Translations under genes and position numbers: made by a program
NCBI GenBank assembly: GCA_963835595.1
Contig: CAWIGL010000002.1
Coordinates: forward strand, 62,001-126,000
DNA: 64,000 nucleotides
Origin: CAWEPK01 sp963835595
GTDB taxonomy: Bacteria; Desulfobacterota; Syntrophorhabdia; Syntrophorhabdales; WCHB1-27
Direction of reading: 5' to 3'
Notes under the pieces: model-generated
What the model was told of the DNA's origin: nothing
The model's input: the letters and a program-made list of their open reading frames with translations, nothing else
The model's database searches: none
Shown here: in pieces, positions 34,348-43,385 of the stretch
Numbering within the stretch: position 1 is the stretch's first letter
Layout: each line of letters starts with the position of its first letter

Positions 34348-34357
34348 TAGTGCGTTA

Positions 34358-34733
34358 CGCGCCTTTCCCGCCGTTTTCTCGGCGCGCCTCCTCAACGGAC
34401 CCCAAAAGTCCAGTTTCGTCGGGCGCCATCAAAAACAACAGAACGACCCTCCCCTCCTCACGTCAGGTGGGTGCCCCATCAAAAATCCCTCCGGCCGCAA
34501 TTTCGGTGGTCGATAACTTCCTGAACTCCTCGGCAAGTACACCTTCTGAGACTGTGAAGATTTCAGACGGCATTCATCGATAATAACCAAAATGCTTGGA
34601 AGAAAGTTTGAGCTCTTATGTATAATGTGTGAGAGGTAAGCAAGTAGTGCCGGCTTTATATAGCACGTGAGGCAGTGAAGGATGGGAAGCCGCAGGAGAA
34701 AACGGAATGAACGGAACTACGTCCCCGTTGCCC
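34358..34733. repeat. Left arm of a 375-bp inverted repeat around uspA
   Basis: Matches the complement of 35648-36022 over its whole length with scattered substitutions. Its outer 70 bases are a family 1 repeat half (CCGCCGTTTTCTCGGCGCGCC); the middle holds a 36-codon open frame on the minus strand (34463-34573); the inner end is GGAACTACGTCCCC. It fills most of the 533-bp gap between the AmpG-like gene and uspA. Confidence 0.75.
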
Positions 34734-34770
34734 GTTGCCGGAACTACGTCCCCGTTGCCGTCCAAGATGT
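34705..34770 (+). repeat. GGAACTACGTCCCC repeat, locus 1
   Basis: ACGGAACTACGTCCCCGTTGCC occurs in two partial units. The same motif, in opposite orientation, ends the right arm of the inverted repeat and recurs at 51090-51540 and 54195-54280. Confidence 0.65.
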
Positions 34771-34796
34771 GGCGAGGCTTTCTTAAGGTGTATTGT

Positions 34797-35315
34797 TCAA
34801 AGGGCTCCCCAGTCGATAACACCCTTTTCAGAGGGCAGCGGGATAAGAAACGTCGGTTTTCGGGTCCTCTCGATCACGGAACGGGCTACGCTCCCGAGAA
34901 ACTCCCGGCTTAGCCACCCCTTCCCGTGGGTCCCGAGGACGATCACGTCACACCCCTTCTCATCGGCCGTGTTCAGGATTTCTTCCATGGCGTGGCCCTC
35001 TTTGACGATGACCTCAGAGACGAGGCTCACGCATGGCAACCCAGTCTGGGACTCTACCCTCCGGCAGAATTCCTCTAAGTGTCTCTTTATCTGGGCAACG
35101 TCATCCTGCCTCGCCCCTTCTCTTCCCTTTCTCAAGACAGCCTCACCATCCGAACCTGCTTCGACGTAAACCTGAGCTGGAATTGGCTCTATAGAGTGGA
35201 GAATTATGATCTGGGCGTCATTTTTTTGCGCCAGACCCGAAGCAAAATAAAACGCATACGCCGAATTCTTTGTAAGATCCGTAGCATAAAGAATCTTTTT
35301 GATTTGGGGTATCAT
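34797..35315 (-). CDS. Universal stress protein UspA family
   Basis: Single-domain Usp of 172 aa. It starts IKKILYATDLTKNSAYAF, has SIEPIPAQVYVEA in the middle, and ends with the ATP-binding pattern VIVLGTHGKGWLSREFLGSVARSVI (GxxGxG ... GS). ATP-binding Usps act under starvation and redox stress; no target can be named. The gene lies inside a segment bounded by two 375-bp inverted arms, so recombination between them could flip its orientation. Its own AT-rich upstream region (35316-35510) is inside the segment too. Confidence 0.85.
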   Translation of the reverse strand: MIPQIKKILYATDLTKNSAYAFYFASGLAQKNDAQIIILHSIEPIPAQVYVEAGSDGEAVLRKGREGARQDDVAQIKRHLEEFCRRVESQTGLPCVSLVSEVIVKEGHAMEEILNTADEKGCDVIVLGTHGKGWLSREFLGSVARSVIERTRKPTFLIPLPSEKGVIDWGAL

Positions 35316-35519
35316 TTTCTTCCTCCGGTTCTTCCGTCCATCTTTGGACAGTTATCTTGCCAGTATACTTTCTCCGTGGACACATATATCCCCTGAAGTG
35401 TCGTTGCAAGGCACGCGGCGTCCAGGCTGTTACCATCCCATCCATGCCCGATGATTGAGTCTTTTTCTGTGAACCTGTTCTAACCTAACATAATACGTGA
35501 CGAGTGCTAAGTCAGGGAA

Positions 35520-35680
35520 ATGCTGAGCGACGGGGACGTAGAGGCTGGGCAATGGGGACGTAGGCTGGGCAATGGGGACGTAGGCTGGGCAATGGGGACG
35601 TAGTTCCGTTCATTCCGGCTGGGCAACGGGTAGGCAACGGGGACGTAGGCAACGGGGACGTAGTTCCGTTCGTTCCGTTT
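35520..35680 (-). repeat. GGGGACGTA repeat array, locus 2
   Basis: GGGGACGTAGGCTGGGCAAT is repeated three to four times, then GGGGACGTAGTTCCGTTCATTCC and shorter GGCAACGGGGACGTA units. The array abuts and enters the right inverted arm. Each unit combines the common GGGGACGTA with a locus-specific spacer. Confidence 0.7.
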
Positions 35681-36022
35681 TCTCCTGCGGCTTCCTATCC
35701 TTCACTACCTCACGTGCTATATAAAGCCGGCACTACTTGTTTGCCTCTCACACATTATACACAAGAGCTCAAACTTTCGTCCAAGCATTTTGGTTATTAT
35801 CGACGAATGCCGTCTGAAATCTTCACAGTCTTGGAAGGTGTACTCGTCGAGGAATTCAGGGAGTTACCGACCACCGAAATTGCGGCCGGAGGGATTTTTG
35901 ATGGGGCACCCACCTGACGTGAGGAGGGAAGGGTCGTTACGTTATTTTTCGAAGGCGCCCGGCGAAACTATACAGTTGAAGTATGTTGAGCCGGCGCGCC
36001 GAGAAAACGGCGGAAAAGGCGC
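35648..36022. repeat. Right arm of a 375-bp inverted repeat around uspA
   Basis: Complement of 34358-34733. Contains CTCCTGCGGCTTCC, the 36-codon frame at 35807-35917 (MPSEIFTV ... FDGAPT), the family 2-like GGGGCACCCACCTGACG, and a family 1 copy at its outer end with centre CTATACAGTTGAAGTATG. The rest of the 725-bp gene-free stretch 35316-36040 is the uspA upstream region and the repeat array. Confidence 0.75.
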
Positions 36023-36040
36023 GAAAGGACCCCGGCCGCC

Positions 36041-36532
36041 ATGCATACCGAGATGGTGCGGGCACCTCTTGCCCGCACCATCTGGTTAATATACAATACC
36101 ATCGTGACTACCGCTGCAACGTTGAAGAAAGGTTTTCTCAACGGCCTTACCGTTACCGTCGAGATGGTCAAGGTCATAGTCCCTTTTTACCTGATCGTGC
36201 AGGTTGCGCGACATTTCGGGGTCATCAAGCTCGTCGGGGGCTTCTTCGGCCCGTTCATGCACCTCTTCGGCCTGCCGGGGGAAGCGGCGCTCGTCCTGAT
36301 CGCGGGCTATACGGCGAACATGTACGCTGCCATTGCGGTCCTCTCGCCCCTGCACTTATCGTCGAGGGACATTACGACGATCGCACTGATGCTCGGCCTG
36401 GCGCACAGCCTCATGGTGGAGACGCCCATTACGAAGAAGACGGGGGTGAGCGCGTCGTTCATGCTCATGGTAAGGATCGTCTTAAGCCTGCTTTCAGGGA
36501 TGGCGCTGAATCTGATATGGAAATTATTCTGA
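36041..36532 (+). CDS. Nucleoside recognition (Gate) domain membrane protein, first of a pair
   Basis: Membrane protein of up to 163 aa. The core GLTVTVEMVKVIVPFYLIVQVARHFGVIKLVGGFFGPFMHLFGLPGEAAL is the Gate/nucleoside-recognition fold found in spore maturation proteins and nucleoside transporters. The true start is uncertain: the first codons lie in a repeat end and in a perfect 12-bp inverted repeat (36053-36081), and GTG at 36103 is a possible alternative. It overlaps the next gene by 16 bases; the two resemble the paired SpmA/SpmB-type arrangement. Substrate unknown. Confidence 0.7.
   Translation: MHTEMVRAPLARTIWLIYNTIVTTAATLKKGFLNGLTVTVEMVKVIVPFYLIVQVARHFGVIKLVGGFFGPFMHLFGLPGEAALVLIAGYTANMYAAIAVLSPLHLSSRDITTIALMLGLAHSLMVETPITKKTGVSASFMLMVRIVLSLLSGMALNLIWKLF
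36053..36081. repeat. Perfect 12-bp inverted repeat at the start of the Gate gene
   Basis: ATGGTGCGGGCA, loop CCTCT, TGCCCGCACCAT. It lies between the outer end of the inverted arm and the Gate-domain coding core. It could hide or control the start, or be part of a mobile repeat. Confidence 0.6.
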
Positions 36533-36939
36533 CCTCCCTTTTCGGCGCCCTGCGCCTCTGCGCCATGCTTTTCTGCATCATCGTGCCCCTCACGATGTTC
36601 TACGAGTTCGTAAAATCGCGCCAGGCATCCCTGGCTGGGCAAAAAAGGAACTTCATGGGCCTGTCCGGCAAGGGGCTGATACCGCTCGTCACGGGCATTA
36701 TCATCGGCATCACTTACGGGGCGGGGGTGATTATCCATTCCATACGCTCTACGGACATAGATAAGGACGAGGCCTTCCTTATCCTGCTTTACCTGTCCGT
36801 CTGCCACGCGATGATAGAGGACACGCTGATTTTCGTCGTCATCGGCGCTAACGGCTTGATACTGATCGGCGCGCGGTTCTTCCTCGCAACCCTGCTCACC
36901 TACGCAGTTTACAGGGTCCGCGTATACTGGCGGCGTTAA
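36517..36939 (+). CDS. Gate-domain membrane protein, second of a pair
   Basis: Membrane protein of 140 aa with about four helices. It starts MEIILTSLFGALRLCAMLFC and includes LSGKGLIPLVTGIIIGITYGAGVIIHS and LSVCHAMIEDTLIFVVIGAN. The last block resembles the second Gate copy in split nucleoside-recognition proteins (cf. LGLAHSLMVETPITKKTG in the first gene). The ATG lies inside the end of the preceding gene, so translation is coupled. The two probably form one membrane complex; the transported or sensed molecule is unknown. Confidence 0.65.
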   Translation: MEIILTSLFGALRLCAMLFCIIVPLTMFYEFVKSRQASLAGQKRNFMGLSGKGLIPLVTGIIIGITYGAGVIIHSIRSTDIDKDEAFLILLYLSVCHAMIEDTLIFVVIGANGLILIGARFFLATLLTYAVYRVRVYWRR

Positions 36940-36975
36940 TTCCCTCGATTTACAATCGGTTGGCGGCGTCGATTT

Positions 36976-38231
36976 CTAAGGTTTCTTGAGAAGGGCCGGC
37001 AGGGCCGCCGGGTCGAGGGGTAGCTCCCTCTGGCTGCCGTCCGCCATGTCGCGCACGAGTATGACGCCCCGCGCTACTTCTTCGCCTGCGAGGATGAGCA
37101 CGTAGTCGGCCCCGAGGCTGTTCGCGTGCTTCATCTGCGATTTGAGCGAGCCTGCCGGCTCCGCGTATGCCAGAGGCATACGGGCGCTGACGAAGGCGTC
37201 GAGGAGGGGTATGACCCAGGTCCTGGCCGCATCCCCGACTGCGGCCAGGAAGTAAAGGGGGTCTTTCTTTTCGGGCTGCCGTCCGGCGAGCAGGGCAAGG
37301 CGCTCCATCCCGATGGCGAAGCCGATGCCGGGGATCGACGGTCCTCCCATCTCTTCCACGAGGTTGTCGTACCTGCCGCCGGCAGCAAACGCCTTCTGGC
37401 TGCCCAGATCGGGGGACGTTGCCTCGAAGACCGTCCTCGTATAATAGTCGAGGCCGCGCACGAGCCGCTTGTTGACTGTGAACGGCACGCGCAGCCTTTC
37501 AAGGTGGCCGCAGAACAGGTCGAAGTGAGACCTGCAATCGTCGCAGAGGTAGTCGAAAAGCACGGGCGCCTCGCCGATGATACGGCCGCACTCCTCGACC
37601 TTGCAGTCGAATATCCGCAAGGGGTTCCGGTCGAGCCTGCTCAGCGCAGTCCTCGCAAAGGACCTCCTTCCTGTCTTCGAGGAAGGCGACGAGGGCCTTT
37701 CTGAATCCCTCCCTGCACGCTTTGCATCCGACGCTGTTCACTTCCATCGCGTAATGCCCGACGCCAAGGTCGCGTGCGACGAGGGCGATCATCCAGACAA
37801 GCTCCGCGTCGGCCATCGGCCCCGCGACTGCCGAAGACCTCGGCGTCCACCTGGTAGAACTGCCTGAACCTGCCCTTTTGCGGACGCTCGTGGCGGAACA
37901 TGGGGCCTATGCTGAAAAGCCTGCTTGTCCGCTCCTTCGCGTAGAAGGCGCCTTGCAGGTACGCCCGGACGAGGCCGGCCGTCGCCTCCGGCCGCAGGGT
38001 GACGGAGTCGTTGCTCCGGTCGATGAAGGTAAACATTTCCTTCTCGACGATGTCCGTCGTATCGCCGATGCTCCGCTTGAAAAGCTCCGTCTTTTCGAGG
38101 ACCGGTATCTCTATCTCCTTATAGCCGAGCAGGCCGAAGTAGGTGCGCGCCGTCTCGTCGATAAGCCTGAACCGCCCGATCTCCTCGCCGTATATGTCCC
38201 TGAAACCGCGCAGTGTAGTGAAGCGTTCCAT
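36976..38231 (-). CDS. hisS: Histidine-tRNA ligase, two frameshifts
   Basis: Class II synthetase charging tRNA-His. The N-terminal part has TLRGFRDIYGEE, motif 1/2 region TLRPEATAGLVRAYLQG and PMFRHERPQKGRFRQFYQVDAEVFGS; the C-terminal part has VRGLDYYTRTVFEA, GGRYDNLVEEMGG and GIGFAIGMERLALL, then the anticodon domain. The frame breaks near 37825 (an extra G in a GGG run, after VFGSRG) and again near 37645 (an extra base in CEDCAE). Removing one base at each site restores a continuous protein of about 418 aa. Being essential, the gene is almost surely intact in the organism. Confidence 0.88.
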
Positions 38232-38384
38232 AGATTATCCGCCATCAAATTAACATCAATCACCCCATAAATCAACGCCGGACGGGATTATTCTTAGTGA
38301 GGAGTGAGGGGGACGGTCGTTGTGACGACGGGACGCTCTTGAAACGCCGGCGTTCCTATTCCCGGACGTCAGTGGACCGGAAAT

Positions 38385-38477
38385 TCACTTCTTCCGGTCC
38401 TGGATGATGAAGACGATAGCAAAAATGATGGCGCCCAGGGCAAGCGTCGCAAAAAATACAATTTGCGCTGCTGTCAA
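38385..38477 (-). CDS. Tiny single-helix membrane protein (30 aa)
   Basis: Thirty codons from a TTG: TAAQIVFFATLALGAIIFA then IVFIIQDRKK, one transmembrane helix with a basic end. AAGGAGG lies 7 bases before the TTG, and the start overlaps the stop of the preceding 72-aa gene as TTGA, a coupling like ATGA. Too short for family assignment; the strong ribosome site and overlap argue it is real. Confidence 0.5.
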   Translation of the reverse strand: MTAAQIVFFATLALGAIIFAIVFIIQDRKK

Positions 38478-38692
38478 TTTGTCTCCTCCTTGTCTTTTGG
38501 AACAATGAAGTAAGAGGTAACGAGGAACAAGAGGACGGCGGCTGCAATAACAAAAGTTGTGGACGCAGTGAGCTTCCCGGCAACAAATACGGCGACGGTC
38601 CCCGCTGTTGCAACGAACTTGCCCATATCGGCAAATGCCCCTCCTATTACCTCTCTCCGCTTCCGGTTCTTCGCAGGCACAGTATAGAGCAT
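38474..38692 (-). CDS. Small two-helix membrane protein
   Basis: Protein of 72 aa: basic N-terminus (KNRKRREV), AGTVAVFVAGKLTAS, then a long hydrophobic helix FVIAAAVLLFLVTSYFIV and an acidic-basic tail KDKEETN. It overlaps the following 30-aa gene by TTGA. The pair could form a small membrane complex. It is divergent from livK, 105 bases away. No family recognised. Confidence 0.5.
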   Translation of the reverse strand: MLYTVPAKNRKRREVIGGAFADMGKFVATAGTVAVFVAGKLTASTTFVIAAAVLLFLVTSYFIVPKDKEETN

Positions 38693-38797
38693 CCAAAAAC
38701 GGCAATCAAGGATTTACCTCAGTTCTTGAAAGATTCGAGAAAAATTCCCCCCAAAATTGACTTTACATCCCGCTCCTTTTCCGCTTAAATAAAGCTC

Positions 38798-39923
38798 ATG
38801 ATAAAAACATTGGTCGCAGCTTTAGCGCTCTTTATAATCGGCGCAATGCCCGCCCACGCCAAACAGCCCGTCAGGATAGGGCTTATCGCCCCACTGACGG
38901 GGGACGTCAAGACCTTCGGGGAATCGTCGAGGAACGCCTTTCTTATGGCGGTAGACGATTACTGCCAAGTCGGGCAAATACGCGATCACCCCGGTCATCG
39001 TCGACGACAGGAACGACCCGACGGAGGGCGCGAACGGCGCGCTGAAGCTCATCACCCAGGACAGGGTGCTCGCCTTCGTCGGCCCCCTCACCTCGAAGGT
39101 CGCAATACCGGTCAGCGAGATCGCGACGCAGTACAAGGCCCCATGGTCACGGAGGCCGCGACAAACCCGAAGGTGACGGTCTACAACGGCAAGCGAAAGG
39201 CCTATGTCTTCCGCGCGTGCTTTATCGACCCCTTCCAGGGGCGCGTGGCCGCCGCCTTCGCGCTCGACAACCTGAAGGTGAAGACGGCAGCGGTGCTCTA
39301 CGACGTGGGGAACGACTACTCCAGGGGCCTCGCGGAGGTCTTCAAGGTCGACGTTCGGGAACGGCAAGGGCACAATCGTCGCCTACGAGTCCTATCAGAA
39401 GGACGACGTAGATTTCTCGGCGCTGGCGACGAAGATGCACCTCAAGAAGCCGGACCTCATCTTCATCCCCGACTACTACAACAAGGCGGGCCTCATCGTG
39501 AGGCAGCTCAGGGAGAAGGCGGTCAGGGCGGCGGTCATCGGCACGGACGGTTGGGACTCCCCGGACCTCGTGAAGATCGCGGGCAGCACGATCGTCGGCG
39601 GTTACTTCACGAACCACTACTCGCCGGAGAGGAAGGACCCCGTGGCGCAGCGGTTCATCAAGCGATACAGGGAGAAGCACGGCGAGGTGCCCGACGCGCT
39701 CGCGGCATTGACCTACGACGCGGCAACGATCCTCCTCGGGGCGCTCGACAGGGCCGCATCGCCTGCGGCCGAGCCGCTGCGGACGTCCCTGGCAGGGTTG
39801 AAGGACTTCCAGGGGGTGACGGGGACGATCAGCTTCGACAAAAACGGCGACGCGGTGAAGTCGGCGGTCATACTGAGGGTGGAAAAGGACGGCTTCAGAT
39901 ACGTAGCTACGGTAAAACCGTAG
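38798..39923 (+). CDS. livK: Branched-chain amino acid ABC transporter, periplasmic binding protein, three frameshifts
   Basis: Periplasmic substrate-binding protein of the LivJ/LivK type. Signal peptide MIKTLVAALALFIIGAMPAHA, then IGLIAPLTGDVKTFGESSRN. The frame breaks near 38970 (into AKSGKYAITPVIVDDRNDP), near 39142 (a C lost from a CCCCC run before MVTEAATNP) and near 39355 (into FGNGKGTIVAYESYQKDDVDF). Each continuation matches the family, so the gene is a single CDS ending at 39923. It opens the livKHMGF operon. Binds Leu/Ile/Val or a related carboxylate; substrate is not certain from sequence. Confidence 0.85.
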
Positions 39924-39925
39924 CG

Positions 39926-40816
39926 ATGGAGCTGGTCTCCTATACGCTGCAGCAGGTCGTCAACGGCCTCCAGCTAGGCGCAATCTACGCGCTCATAGCC
40001 CTGGGCTACACCATGGTCTACGGCGTGCTCAGGCTCATCAATTTCGCCCACGGCGACATCTTCATGTTCGGCGCCTTCATCGCCTATTACTGCATCGCGA
40101 AATGGCAGCTTCCCCTCGGCCTCGTCTTCGTCGTCACCATGGCTTCGACGGCCGCCCTCGGCCTGCTCGTCGAGAAAGTCGCATACAAGCCGCTGCGCGC
40201 AGCCCCCAACATATCGGTGCTTATCACCGCCGTCGGCGTGTCCCTCTTCCTCGAATATTTCTTAAGCCTCAAGAGCATTTTCACGCCCAATTACATCGCC
40301 TTCCCCAGGCCGTTCAACGTGGAAGCCTACGATTTAGGCCCCGTCGCGCTGACGAATATCCAGCTTATCGTCTTCGGCGTCACGGCCGCCTCGCTCCTTC
40401 TGCTCTACCTCCTCGTATACAGGACGAAGCACGGAAGGGCGATGAGGGCCGTCTCGCACAGCAGGGAGACGGCTTCGCTCATGGGCATCAACGTGGACGC
40501 AACGATCTCCTTCACCTTCGCCGTAGGCACGGCGCTTGCGGGCATAGGCGGCATACTTTACGGCTTCGCCTACCCGCAGATCAACGTTTTCATGGGGATC
40601 ATGCCGGGCATTAAGTCCTTCATCGCCGCCGTGCTCGGGGGCATCGGCCTCGTCCACGGCGCGGTCCTTGGGGGCCTCGTCATCGGCGTCTCCGAGGTCC
40701 TCGTCTCCGCCTTCCTCTCATCGACGCTCCGGGACGGGGTGATCTTCATCATCCTGCTTCTGGTCCTCCTGCTGCGGCCGATGGGCTTCTTCGGCAAAAG
40801 GAGGGAGAAGGTGTGA
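39926..40816 (+). CDS. livH: Branched-chain amino acid ABC transporter permease LivH
   Basis: Inner-membrane permease of 296 aa with about eight helices. Opening LQQVVNGLQLGAIYALIALGYTMVYGVL and RLINFAHGDIFMFGAF are LivH signatures; the coupling loop SHSRETASLMGINVDATI lies near 185. The ATG lies 2 bases after the livK stop, and the end overlaps livM by 4 bases. Intact, although both neighbours are frameshifted, which supports an assembly cause for the breaks. Confidence 0.93.
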   Translation: MELVSYTLQQVVNGLQLGAIYALIALGYTMVYGVLRLINFAHGDIFMFGAFIAYYCIAKWQLPLGLVFVVTMASTAALGLLVEKVAYKPLRAAPNISVLITAVGVSLFLEYFLSLKSIFTPNYIAFPRPFNVEAYDLGPVALTNIQLIVFGVTAASLLLLYLLVYRTKHGRAMRAVSHSRETASLMGINVDATISFTFAVGTALAGIGGILYGFAYPQINVFMGIMPGIKSFIAAVLGGIGLVHGAVLGGLVIGVSEVLVSAFLSSTLRDGVIFIILLLVLLLRPMGFFGKRREKV

Positions 40817-41777
40817 GCTTCTTTGCGGGCGCGAGACGCTTTATACTCTGCTGCGCAATCGCGTATGCGCTGCTCAAGGCCCTTTTCCTCTCCGGCTTCG
40901 CCACGCAGTACGTCGAGCAGATCGTCCTTTATGCCCTCGTCATGATAATCGCGAGCCTCGGCCTCAACGTCATCTACGGCTACACGGGGCAGTTCTCTCT
41001 GGGCCACGCCGCCTTTTACGGCATCGGCGCGTATGCTTCCGCCCTTTTGACGCACGTCTTCGCCATCGACTCCGTGCCGCTCTTTTTGCCCGTCCTGCTC
41101 GTCGCGGGCCTTACCGCTGCCGCCGTCGGCGCCCTCATCGGCCTGCCGATCCTGAAGCTCCGGGACGACTTCCTCGCCATCGCCACACTCGGCTTCGGGA
41201 TGCTCGTGCGGACGCTCCTCGACAACTCGGACAGGGTCGCCGACGTGCTCGGAGGGTCGAGGGGCTTCATCGGCATACCGAAGATCACGAGCCTTGAGCT
41301 CGTTTTCGGCGTGATGGCCTTGCTTATACCCGTGACGCGCAACCTTATTTTTTCGAGGTACGGCCTCTTCTGGCAGTGCATCAGGGACGACGAGCTCGCC
41401 TCGACCGCCTTCGGCATCGACACGGGCCGCATGAAGTCGATGGCCTTCACCTACGGCTGCTTCCTGGCGGGCGTTGCCGGGCGGCCTCTATGCCCATCTC
41501 TACACGTTCCTCCACCCGTCAAATTTCGATTTACTTAAGTCGATAGACTTCCTCATCATCGTCATAGTGGGCGGCATGGGGAGCATCACGGGGACGATCG
41601 TAGCGGGCCTCCTCTGGGTGGGCTTCATCGAAGGGCTGCGCATCGTGCTGCCCTCCGGCATAGCTGGAGCTGCGGTGGGTCTTCATCCCGGTATTCCTCA
41701 TCATATTGATGATGCTCCGGCCTTACGGACTCATCCACAGCACCGAATCGAGGCTCCTGGGGATCGGCAGGAAATGA
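40813..41777 (+). CDS. livM: Branched-chain amino acid ABC transporter permease LivM, two frameshifts
   Basis: Second permease chain. The helices VLYALVMIIASLGLNVIYGYTGQFSLGHAAFYGIGAYA and the coupling loop IRDDELASTAFGID are typical. Reading breaks near 41478 (LAGVAG should go on to GLYAHLYTFLHPSNFD) and near 41665 (LPSGIA should go on to LELRWVFIPVFLIILMMLRP), with the stop at 41777 sharing ATGA with livG. Repairing one base at each site gives a normal LivM. Starts with GTG at 40813. Confidence 0.88.
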
Positions 41778-42545
41778 GGGCATTGGAGCTTACAGGGCTG
41801 ACGAAGAGCTTCGGGGGCGTGCGGGCCGTGGACAATCTTTCGTTCCACGTGGAGGAGCATGAGACGGTGGGCCTCATAGGGCCGAACGGGGCTGGCAAGA
41901 CGACCGTCTTCAACCTGATAACGGGCCTGACCCGCACCGATGCAGGGAGGGTCGAGCTCTTCGGGAAGGACGTGACGCGCATAGCGCCGTTCCACGCGGT
42001 GCGCCTCGGCATGGCGAGGACCTTCCAGAACATCCGCCTCTTCGGCCGCCTTTCCGTAGTGAAGAACGTCCTCGTCCCTATCGTGGGGCGCGACGGGTAC
42101 GGGCCTCTGGCTGCTGCCTTCGAGTCGGCCGCATCCGCGCGCGCGGAAAAGGCGGCGTTCGCCAGCGCGATGGAGATACTCGACTTCTTCCGCCTCGCGG
42201 GCAAGGCGGAGCAGCCGGCCGCGAGCCTGCCGTACGGCGAGCAGCGGCGCCTGGAGCTCGCAAGGGCGCTCGCCGCCCGCCCCAGGCTCCTTCTTATCGA
42301 CGAGCCGGGGGCGGGCATGAACCCGAAGGAGATAGGCGACCTGCTCGCGGACATCAGCAGGGCCAGGGAGGTTTTCCGCCTGACCATCCTTTTGATAGAG
42401 CACCAGATGGGCCTCGTCATGAACCTCTCCGACAGGCTCGTCGTCCTCGATTTCGGGGAGAAGATCGCGGAAGGGCCGCCGGATCGAGGTGCGAAAGGAC
42501 AGGGCGGTGATAGAGGCGTACCTGGGGGAAGAGTTCACATGCTGA
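41774..42545 (+). CDS. livG: Branched-chain amino acid ABC transporter ATPase LivG, frameshift near 42480
   Basis: Cytoplasmic ATP-binding chain. Walker A GPNGAGKTTVFNLITG at about 38-53, the LivG-type ARTFQNIRLFGRLSVVKNVL, signature LPYGEQRRLELARALA, and Walker B RLLLIDEPGAGMNP. After KIAEGPP the frame must shift by one base to reach IEVRKDRAVIEAYLGEEFTC and the stop at 42545, which overlaps the livF ATG. Without the correction it appears fused to livF, which is an artefact. Confidence 0.9.
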
Positions 42546-43246
42546 TGCGCATCTCCGGCCTCACCGTCGCATACGGCGCCATCAGGGCGCTCGACGGGGT
42601 CACGATGGAGGTGCGCAAGGGAGAGGTGCTCTCCATCATAGGCGCGAACGGCGCGGGCAAGAGCACGCTCCTGCGCGCAGTCGCCGGGCTGTTGAAACCC
42701 GCTTCAGGAACGATAGAGTTCGCCGGCAGGGAGATAACGAGGCTGAGGCCGGACAGGATCGTCAGGCTGGGCATCTCTATGGTCCCGGAAGGCAGGCAGG
42801 TCTTCCCCGACCTTACCGTGAAAGAGAACCTGGAGGTGGGCGGCCACACGCTCAAAAGCAGGCCGCGCCGCGCAATCTTCGACATGGCGCTCCATACGTT
42901 CCCGAGGCTCGCCGAGAGGCTCCACCAGCACGCGGGGACACTCTCAGGCGGGGAGCAGCAGATGCTCGCCCTCGGCAGGGCGCTCATGGCCGACCCTGCT
43001 CTCCTGCTCCTCGATGAGCCTTCCATGGGCCTCTCGCCCATCATAACGCGCGAGATCTTCTCCCTGATCTCGACCATAAACAGGGAGAAAGGCATATCGA
43101 TCATGCTCGTCGAGCAGAACGCGCACATGGCGCTCGACCATTCCCACAGGGCGTATGTGCTTGAGACGGGGCGCGTCGTGATGGAGGGTCCGTCGTCCGC
43201 CGTAAAGTGCGACCCGGCCGTTGTATCGGCATATCTCGGCGGCTAA
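42539..43246 (+). CDS. livF: Branched-chain amino acid ABC transporter ATPase LivF
   Basis: Second ATPase of the importer, about 235 aa. Walker A GANGAGKSTLLRAVAG, then GISMVPEGRQVFPDLTVKENL (the LivF hallmark VPEGR), signature TLSGGEQQMLALGRALM, Walker B LLLLDEPSMGLSP, and the switch His in MLVEQNAHMALDHSH. Start is ATG at 42539 or 42545. It closes the livKHMGF operon. No clear terminator follows. Confidence 0.93.
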   Translation: MLMRISGLTVAYGAIRALDGVTMEVRKGEVLSIIGANGAGKSTLLRAVAGLLKPASGTIEFAGREITRLRPDRIVRLGISMVPEGRQVFPDLTVKENLEVGGHTLKSRPRRAIFDMALHTFPRLAERLHQHAGTLSGGEQQMLALGRALMADPALLLLDEPSMGLSPIITREIFSLISTINREKGISIMLVEQNAHMALDHSHRAYVLETGRVVMEGPSSAVKCDPAVVSAYLGG

Positions 43247-43385
43247 AACCCAGGTCCGAAGGCGCGCGCGCCCGGCCCGTCGGCCGTCCCGAAGCGTTTT
43301 GACGCCCGGTGATTAATTTTCGGAGTTATGGTATAAAAAGATCGACGGCGACCGCTATACGCGGACGCCGGCAGGGGGCATTGCC

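Noticed and set aside
35983..36939. A 318-codon frame covering the repeat and both Gate genes
   Set aside because: Its first 170 codons are out of frame with the clear Gate-domain protein. Only the last 140 codons (from 36517) are real.
38798..40816. Apparent LivK-LivH fusion
   Set aside because: It joins the wrong-frame middle of livK to livH. The correct livK frame ends at 39923 and livH starts at 39926.
41474..43246. Apparent LivM-LivG-LivF fusion protein
   Set aside because: It results from one-base shifts near 41665 and 42480. Normal stops and ATGA-type overlaps exist in the other frames.
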